NCBI GenBank assembly: GCA_951799425.1 | Contig: OX637393.1 | Coordinates: 21,679,744-21,743,743 of the forward strand | Reading direction: 5' to 3' | Source: Ilex aquifolium | Lineage: Eukaryota > Streptophyta > Magnoliopsida > Aquifoliales > Aquifoliaceae | Length of the DNA stretch: 64,000 nucleotides | Shown: positions 56,037-64,000 of the stretch, in pieces | Layout of the letters: the number at the start of each line of letters is the position of its first letter | How positions within the stretch are numbered: position 1 is the first letter of the stretch | Made by a program: the position numbers and the translations under genes | Notes under the pieces: generated by a model | Database searches by the model: none | What the model was told of the DNA's origin: nothing | The model's input: the letters and a program-made list of their open reading frames with translations, nothing else

Positions 56037-59000
56037 TGTAAAACCCGAGTGAATTTGAACTTTTTCTGAAAAAAGGCAAAATAGTAATTTGTCACCGCTA
56101 TGCGGATTTGAAATAAGTATTTCTCTAAACCTTGGATGAGGAAACGGACTTCACCATTGGATTCGTATCGCGAAATCTAGTTACCCTGTCAAATTTCGCC
56201 AAATTCCGAGATAGTCGAATTTTTCACGTTTTTCGAGACGATGGGCATCCGGTGACCCCCAAAAATGATTTTTTAATAAAATTTTAATATTTGGGAAATA
56301 ATTTAAAAAAAGTTGAAATAAAAATATTTGAGCTTGAACCGGAGCGAAATTTAATTGTTTTGGGGCGAAAACGGACCCGGACAAATAGGGGACACGTGGC
56401 GCGACTCGGGCCAAGTCTTTAAAACTATAAAAATGGTAAAATATCTAATTTTCAGCAGATTTCTCTGCTGAAAACCAGTTTCTTGAACGTTGGGAGAAAG
56501 AGGGAGAGACAAGAGGAAAATCCAATCTTTTTTCTTTGATTCCCGGAGTTCCGTTAGTCGGAATTCATCGGACCAAGAATTAAACTTCATCTACGCGATG
56601 AGGGCTATGCAACCACACCAAAACCAAGGGATTTCAGCGAAGATCCAAGGAGGGATTTTGGAGAAATCAAAGGTTTGGTCTTGAATCTTGTTCTTGAAGC
56701 TTCCTACAGGTGTTTTACGCTTCAAAAGATAGGGTTCCCTCATACTTTGGTTTATTTCTAACATATGGTGTTCGTAGGGAATGTGTGGGCTTTTTTGTGT
56801 GTTTTGAACACTTGCCTATTATAGTTGGTTTAAAGGAAATGGGTAGGTTCAATTCTAGTGTGAATTGATAAATAGAAATTGCTAGTTTGTGATTTCTTGG
56901 ATGTCTTGATAATTGGGTATGTGGAAATCATGTATTCTGATTTTTTTTGAGTTATGTGACAAACTTGAGCATTTTATGTGATTACATGATTTAGTGCCTT
57001 GAAGGTGTTTGATAAAATGCCTATGTGAAATAAAGTGTGTTAATTGCATGAGATTATGCTATAACATGCTTGGATGAAGTGGTAAAGTGAAATCATATGC
57101 TTATGATATGATTTATAATTGGAAATGTAAATGTCGATGTGTGCTTATGATATGTTGGCATTGGGGTGAATTATGGAATTTATATGCATAAGATATGAAT
57201 TGCCATGACATATGTTGAAGTATGTGGTTAAATTGATCCATATGACATTCATTACATATGGGACTTGACATTGATATGCGATGGTACATTACATTGCATT
57301 TGCACGGAGGCATCCCATTCATGGGCTTAGGCATGAGTATGGGTGTGTGTGTGTGTGTGCACGGTTAATTCAAACATCATACTTGGTGGTTGAAGGGTGG
57401 GCTCGGGAAAGTGGGATTGAAGATCCTACTGATTCGCACGGTTGCATGCATGGAAAAACTTGTGTCGGGTATAGCAAGAAGGGCTAGACGTTCCCTCGGG
57501 TGCAAGACCTGGTTACTGGTTTATTCACTTCCGTCGGTGCAAGTCCAAAAAAGTGAATTAGGCGTACGAAACCGGCGGTGAAATTCCAAAATCCCTTGCC
57601 CAACAAAGACACAAGATTTTGTTAAAGATTTTGTTTTATAAACATACTCTTGGATGTGTGATGAGCACAAAATATTGTATATTTCAAGGCCTCATTACAT
57701 GCATTTTAACTCAACTTTTGCATCTAAGTACTTAGAGTTGGCCGATTTTATGAATAATGTTGAATTCTCGATATTGCATGTTTTTATAGCTTAAATCATT
57801 TATTTTAGGACCTTGCAACTATGATGGATGTGTGGTGAGAGCATGTACACATTACATGAAGATTTGGAGGCTTAAAAGTGAAGAAATCAAGGAGGTATTG
57901 GTGTTTGGGAACAAAAGCGCCAGCAGCCACACCACTGGGTTGAAGAGCCTCGGTTTTCCTCCATTTTGACCATGATCCACTTCGAATCTAAAAAAGTTCA
58001 AAACATGAAAGTTGTAGATCTGAATGTCTTCTCTATTGTGTCAAAATTTCAGCTCAATCGGACGGTTGGATCAAACGTTATGTCAATTCTACGAAGACTT
58101 ATCCGGAGCAGAAAAACCATACCGGTACGCCGTACCGGTACTGTACCGTACCGGTACGCCGAAGCTACTGGTGTACGAACAGCCCAAAAACGCCTGCAGC
58201 TCATCTCCACTTGCTTGGGATCCCACCTACACTTCTCCCACTTGCCCCCCAACATTTCCTTACACATTTGCATGCCTCCCTTACACAATTAAAAGACTTT
58301 GGAGGCCATTACATTAATGAGGATGGGAGAGAAGGGGTAGCCTGGGGGAGGCTTGTCCTAGCCTGCAACACCCATCCATTCAGCCCCCTATTGATGGAGG
58401 CCTTTCACACAGCTAGGGGGGACCACCATGCACGAAATTTGAAGGCTCACACTCCATATACTCAGCATTATTCAGCATTGCAGGGGAGTGGCTACCTAAG
58501 CTTAGTTTTAGTTCCATGTAGAAGATGATAAATAGTGTAATGTAAGTTTATGTTTTTGCATTTTCCTTTCCATTTCAATTGTTGTAAGTTTTAAACTTCT
58601 TGTAATCTTCATTCCTTGCACTTTAATCTTAGTTGTTTCAAGTTTATTCCAAGTTTACTTGCATGTTCTTCATTTTACCATTGTTACTTCAAGTTTTCTT
58701 CATTTCATCTTTTAAAATGGGTTTTGAATATTTTTCTCCATAGTTCAAGTTTTCTTGCATCGAGTTAAGTTTCATGCTCCATTTCAATTATGTCCATTTA
58801 CATTATGCAATGTCTTTCCTTTTACCATGAGTATCTAGATTTTAAGTTGATTAATTCAAGGGAGAACTCCTCTTGGGTGTGCCACTTCAACTCTTTTTCA
58901 TTCCTCCTCTCAGAGTACGATGGCTCGGTTTGACTGGGTTGGGGTGAGGACATGGTTGTGAGTTCTTGATACACCGTAGGCATTGCCACGGGGTATGCTT

Positions 59001-60380
59001 GAATCCTCACCTCCATTTTAGTCCTGAGCTTCCCATGAATCAATCGTACTTCTAGGCTCTATTGGAGGAAGGTTTGAGTTGATTTGGTATTCCCATTGGA
59101 ATGACCTCTTCGGATTAACCAACATTTGATTTTCTTGAATTTCCATTCACAAACACAACCACAAAACTCAAACAAAAGATTTTACACTTTTTCCTTTTGT
59201 TCACCAAAATCACTTTCACACAACTTGACCTCTCCTTTCCTGAGGAGACGACCTTGGAATACTCTTCCAAGTAAAACACCGACATACAAAAGACTCTTTG
59301 CGATTGGGGAGCACTTTTGTTCACACACTCACATTTCATTTCACATTTTGTTCATTCCATTTTCCACCAATCCGTTGTTGCCTAATCTCTTGCATCACCC
59401 CGAGGGAGAGTGACACTCCCTTAGTCCTATAAGCCAAACACACATTGAGGGATGGTGTTAAAAGGTTGGAAACAACAACGTTTTCAACCAATCAATGTGC
59501 AACATCCAACAATGCTTGATTTTTATAAACACATGATTTTATTTCAAACAAGCATTGGAGGTAATTCATCTATGATGAAGGTTTTACACACTTGCATTGC
59601 ATTGTGTGGTGGGAGCCGGTGAAGGCTCAGGTTGAGTTGCATGAGTGAGTCGCATCTCATTTCATGGCATGACATGATAAATTCCAACATTGAATGCATA
59701 TTCTTGCTTGGAATGTTATGGATTGTTGATTGTTGCATGTGTACACTCCATATGCATCTAGGTGGGGAGTAGCCTCTGTAGGGGATACTCTATTGAGCGT
59801 TGCTCACCCTATACGGGAAAATATTTCAGGTGCGGGTTTTACGCCGACGGACGGCACTCACCGGGCACTTAAGGAGGAAGAAAAGCCGAGATGTGGCTTT
59901 ATTTTGAGTCCTTGTAAAATCATTGTAAAAATTATGATTTTTGAGTATGTAAATATTTGGAAATAGTCGTAATGGGACTCATATGGACTGTTTTGAATGT
60001 AAATTTCCTGATGTATGAGTTTGATATGAGTTTGAGTAGGTTTTCTCAAAACTCCATATTTATGGACTATTTTTAATCTAACCTTGCATGTAATTATGTA
60101 GGTATGGATAAATGGACCCGGTGTGATCAATGTTTACTAATAAATGGACCCAGTGAGGTTATTGTTTTATATTGGGCCTCGGATGGGTCATGTGAATGTA
60201 TATTGCACAGGTTGAGTTTTGGGTAGAGCTCCTCGTACAAAGGAGACTCTGCCCGATTTTTGTTCTATTATGGACCCCGATAAATGGGGCATAACGGCGC
60301 GATATCGAGTTACTCGGTATCCACGGGTATTCCGCGGGTTGATGGGTAATCAATGGACCCCCGGATTTTGGGGTGTCACA
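56037..60380 (+). mobile_element. 3' LTR of element B, holding a D solo LTR
   Basis: TGTAAAACCCGAG to ...GGGGTGTCACA, followed by TSD CCCCA (60381-60385). Without the D insert and its TSD copy it is about 2.50 kb, like the 5' LTR, with a few percent divergence. TATA-like CTATAAAAATGG lies near 56424. Confidence 0.92.
57659..59494 (+). mobile_element. Solo LTR, family D, with 5-bp TSD
   Basis: TGATGAGCAC to ...CAACCAATCA (1,836 bp), flanked by ATGTG at 57654-57658 and 59495-59499; the empty site can be read in the 5' LTR of B near 51470. GTACCGGTAC-type palindromes lie at 58118-58160, with GAAGCTACTGG after them. Confidence 0.93.
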
Positions 60381-61255
60381 CCCCAAGCGTAGAGAGACTT
60401 GCAATGTCGTGTTTTACTTGGAATGAGTATTCCAAGATCGTCTCCTCAGGGAAGGAAAGGTTGAATGTTTTTAAAAGGTGATTTGTAAAAAAGTGACAAT
60501 TGAAAAATCTTGTGATTTTAAGTTTGGTGAGTTGTGAGTTAAGAAATATGCTAGAAAACAAGGTTGGCTAATCCATAGAGGTCATTCCAAATGGAATTCC
60601 AAATTGACTCATTTCATTCAACCAATGGTGTCTCGGTGTTTGATTGATTCGTAGGAAGTGAGGGACTAATGTAGCTGTGTTGGGCAAAAGCATACCCCAT
60701 GACAAGTCTACGGTGTATCAAAAGCCCATAACTATGTCCACACTCAACCTAGTCAAACCAAATACTTTACACTAGGAAGAAGAATGAAAGATAGTCGATT
60801 TCACATACCCAAGAGGAAATCCCTCTTGGATTAGCCAACTAAGAGTTTAGCTATGCATGATAAAAGAAAGAACATACATTAAGTAGAGAAACATGATAGT
60901 GGATTCAAAGATAGACTTGTATAAATGTAAAAGAAAGTTTAACTACAAAAGAAAAGGCATTAATGCCCAAAATGTAAAGCTTAAAGGAAATAGGAACCTA
61001 ATGTGAAAACAAACTACAAGAAACTTAGCTAAACTTGATTACAACTTGATTAAAAGAAATTAAAGTGCAAGGGGGAAAGATTACAAATAAAATGGAGCTT
61101 ACTACAATGAAATGGTGAAGGAAAATGTAAAACTCAGCTTTCTCTCTCTAGAACTTCATCTTCTACCTTAGAGCTTCTCTCTAAAAAAGTCTATATTCTA
61201 AAAATGAGTGTAGGAAGATGTATATTTTCGTCCATCCCCTCTCTCATAGCATGAG
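60381..61255 (-). mobile_element. Right piece of the D LTR split by element B
   Basis: It continues the piece at 42584-42607 and contains the D landmarks (TCGTGTTTTACTTGGAATG, CCTCAGGGAAGG, TCTCTCTAGAACTTCATCTTC). It is cut at 61256 by the E LTR. Confidence 0.8.
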
Positions 61256-63066
61256 TGACTTGATTCGCACTATTTTGTGATCTGAATTATATTATACACC
61301 CAAGTATAAGTGGTCGAATTGTAGTTTTCTCGGTTTAAGTCCGAGTATCGATCCCACGAAGAGTTTGAGTAACTTAGAATTTAAAAGAAAAACAGTAAAG
61401 TTGTTTAAAGCATTATAACAGTTGATAACTTGTGATATGAGCTTAGATTGACAACTAGTTTAATTAAATAAAGTATGTTGATGAGTGTGTTAACAACAAG
61501 AATATTAAAGATACCCTTCAGTTTGGAGATTCCATATGTTTATATTGGTTAAGTACTGTAAATGCCACCTTACATCAATTAACTTCCATGTGACTGGCAA
61601 GTTAACTGGTAGGTATGATATATATAAACCATCACACAACAACTTTTTAGGTTAGCTGGCGATATCCATGACAATTGATTAATCTAAGCAAACTAGAAGG
61701 ACAAGCCATTCATGAGGAATACTTGAATTATTCAATTGATCTCTTGATAGTAAGTGCGTACATAATAAACCATAACTCAACAACTTCTTAGGTTAGATGG
61801 TGGTAATAATAAACCATAACTCAACAACTTCTTAGGTTAGCTGGTGGTATTAAGTCATAACACAACAACTTCTTAGGTTAGCTGGTTATAGATGTGCTAA
61901 TTGACTAATCCAAGCAAACCAGAAGGACAAGCCATTCATGAGGAATACTTGAATTACTCAATAGGTCATTTGTGATATATATATATATATATATATACCA
62001 ATTAGACATTCTCAGCGTTCCGGTGGAGGATAAACCATACCGATAGGAACACCTTAGATATTCGACTAGCAATATAGTTATATATAGTAGTTAAACAACC
62101 CTAATAACCCAGAAGGACAAGCCATTCATGAGGATCATTTAGGTTTTGTACCATGCATCAGTAAAACATCCTCAGCGTTCCGGTGGAGGATAAACCATAC
62201 CGATAGGAACACCGTAGATATTTAACCGGTAGGTTGATGATGCACTGATGACATAATTGCAGGCACAACACCGAAATTATGTACATCACTGTATCATGCA
62301 TGAAACACATAATACATATATAAATAACTGTATGAATAAAACATCAGCATTTCTATAATCTAACCAATACTATACATATGTTCACCCTTCACTGAAGGGT
62401 ATAAGTGACTACTCACGCCCCATTGCTACAGACAAGCAAGGAGTGCGGGTAGATTTCATTACAACAACAAATAATAGACTGACGCTTCTTTCGCAAGGAA
62501 CAATTGAAACACAACCACCTTTACTATCAATTAAGACAAAAAGGTGGCGGCAGTTCAACTATCCGAATAGAAAGACATACAAGAAATGTAGAATTACAAA
62601 GTTTAGGCTGGAGAGTAGGATGGACCAGGTCTTGAATTGTTTTATGACTTCCTCTTTTTCTCTCTTTGGATTTCTCTCTAGAGCTCTTGGGTGACTGGCC
62701 TTTTTAAGAATGAAGGAGGCGAGGTCTATTTATAGGCACTTGGAAGAAGATGAGCTCAAACCGCCTGGGGTGGCCGTCCGGACGCCACCACCACCGTCCG
62801 GACGGTGGTGCCTTGCAGTAGGTTCCATGTGTCGCATGCTGGCTTCTCCCTTGGTTTATATTACACTTTGCTCCTTTGTTGTTTCAAACTTTGCAATATC
62901 CTTCCTTGTATTTTCTGGTAATTCTGTATTAAACCCTGAAATTTCAGACATAACATTTGTAAAACCCGAGTCTATGCACAAACCTTAATTCATAATTTTT
63001 AATTGTTTTATCTTACAAAGTTGATTACTTAATCATTTTAATTTACATACTAGTTAGGGTTAATCA
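61256..63066 (-). mobile_element. 3' LTR of Athila-like element E
   Basis: On the minus strand it runs from TGATTAACCC (63066) to ...TCAAGTCA (61256), the same end octamer as element A's LTR. TATA (CTATAAATAG) lies near 62728-62738. It contains ~50-bp tandem units with AACAACTTCTTAGGTTAGC (61630-61880), an (AT)n run at 61975-61997, two copies of CAGCGTTCCGGTGGAGGA (62012, 62172) and a palindrome cassette at 62775-62810. Confidence 0.88.
62775..62810 (-). promoter_or_regulatory. TCCGGA palindrome cassette of the E LTR
   Basis: A perfect CGTCCGGACG lies at 62775-62784 and a perfect 22-bp palindrome centred on CCGG at 62789-62810. They are about 40-80 bp upstream (minus sense) of the TATA box. 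Confidence 0.7.
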
Positions 63067-63078
63067 CACCCCCAACTT
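63067..63078 (-). other. Polypurine tract of element E
   Basis: The minus strand reads AAGTTGGGGGTG next to the LTR TG. Confidence 0.88.
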
Positions 63079-63943
63079 AAATTTTACTAGTCCCTAGTAA
63101 ACATAAATATTATTAATAAAATATAATATAATACAAACAGAGGTAAAATTATTTTCGTAGATTTTTCACGATTGCATTTAGCATATGCAATAAGCCGTTA
63201 AACCCCTAGGTGATCCCTAGTGGACGAGTTTTGTCTCGTGAAGGTTTTCAGTGAAGCTGCCTACAAACTTCAGTGATTAGGAGTTTATAAGTCATACTTT
63301 TCACAACTAAAATTAAATCAGTATTCCTGTGCATTGCTACAATACTTCCTTTTTCTGATCACTACAAGAGTAACACACGTTAGTTGTAACATTATCTATA
63401 TATTTTTATAAAAACTTGTGTGTGTGTGTACTGATTTCTTTTTTTTTCAAAAATCACTCAAGAAATATTACCATCTTTCATGGTAGTCTTGATGTCAATC
63501 TTTTCCTGAAATAGTCTCAGCAAAGAATACACATACGTTATAGTGACTATTCTCTTAATAGTTACATGTGATTTGGAATATTGTTAACAAAGCAAATAAT
63601 ATCACATGCAGTATATCTGAAGAACGGGTATATGAATAAAATTGAATTTTGACATAATCTCATGACTAGATATTAATACTATATTAGACATATTATCAAC
63701 ATTCTCCTGTTATGGATAGATAGATAGGATTAATATAGATACATAATTTCTGGAATAAAAAAGGACTTTATTTGGGTTGTAATGTGGCCAATGGTTTAGG
63801 GTTTAAGAAACGACGTCTATGAGATTCAAAAGGTACCATTTCTTTGTATTGTGGTACACCTCTTCTTAGCTTTCTAAGACTTTGCATATTCATCCTTTTT
63901 ATTTTTCCATTTTTCACTTTCTTGGCTCTTTTCTTTCTGTTTT
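63079..63943 (-). mobile_element. Non-coding 3' tail of element E
   Basis: It matches the tails of A and D; 63164-63247 is the conserved block. No coding sequence is supported. A B-family LTR interrupts it at 63944. Confidence 0.75.
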
Positions 63944-64000
63944 TGTGACGCCCCAAAGTCCGGGGGTCCGTTGATTACCCATCAACCCGCGGAATACTCG
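63944..64000 (-). mobile_element. End of a family B LTR (cut by window edge)
   Basis: TGTGACGCCCC followed by GGGGGTCCGTTGATTACCCA and CGCGGAATACTCG is the reverse complement of the B LTR 3' end (compare 60310-60380). Confidence 0.88.

Overview
The window is plant nuclear heterochromatin-type DNA, most likely from a eudicot with a repeat-rich genome. It is built almost entirely of nested LTR retrotransposons, with one LINE and one SINE. I recognise no host protein gene, tRNA, rRNA or CRISPR array. The plant assignment rests on Athila-lineage and chromodomain Ty3/gypsy coding remnants, a Ty1/copia gag fragment, tRNA-Met and tRNA-Asp type primer sites and plant-style TATA boxes (CTATAAATA). The names A, B, B2, C, C2, D and E are mine.

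Layout. 1-16639: element A, an Athila-like Ty3/gypsy element on the minus strand (3' LTR cut by the window edge, gag, protease, RT, RNase H, integrase, a small unknown ORF, then a second large ORF with its own TATA-bearing promoter). It carries a solo LTR of family B (6835-9194) and a solo LTR of family D (3351-5009). 16640-18192: a family E LTR piece. 18193-21669: element B2, a decayed chromovirus that keeps RT but lacks most of integrase. 21670-26876: an E LTR piece, the 3' end of an Athila-like element with LTR D, and a second truncated D LTR. 26877-30760: a probable copia LTR, two opposed C-like LTRs, a copia gag fragment and a SINE. 31093-34800: a LINE lacking ORF2, split by a D fragment. 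34815-37082: AT-rich DNA without recognisable genes. 37083-42607: D, C-like and B LTR pieces. 42608-60380: element B, a chromovirus with an RT/RNase H deletion; its 5' LTR holds the very young element C (43309-50560) and its 3' LTR holds a solo D LTR. 60381-64000: a D piece, an E 3' LTR, the Athila-type tail of E, and the end of another B-family LTR.

No element here is autonomous. A has stops and a lost integrase glutamate, B lacks RT and RNase H, B2 lacks integrase core, and C lacks RT, RNase H and the integrase core. B and B2 have complementary losses. Target-site duplications define eight insertions and give a clear nesting order.

The most unusual signal is a short regulatory-looking cassette found in nearly every LTR family: clusters of 10-22 bp perfect palindromes with a central CpG (TTCGAA, CCGG or TCGA cores), often separated by CCAGT, mostly 15-330 bp upstream of a TATA box. 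The palindrome sequence differs between copies of one family, spacer text is shared between unrelated families, and the cassette is inverted between neighbouring copies of the same LTR. It also sits upstream of the TATA box of A's second ORF. This looks like a swappable, invertible promoter module; its function is inference.
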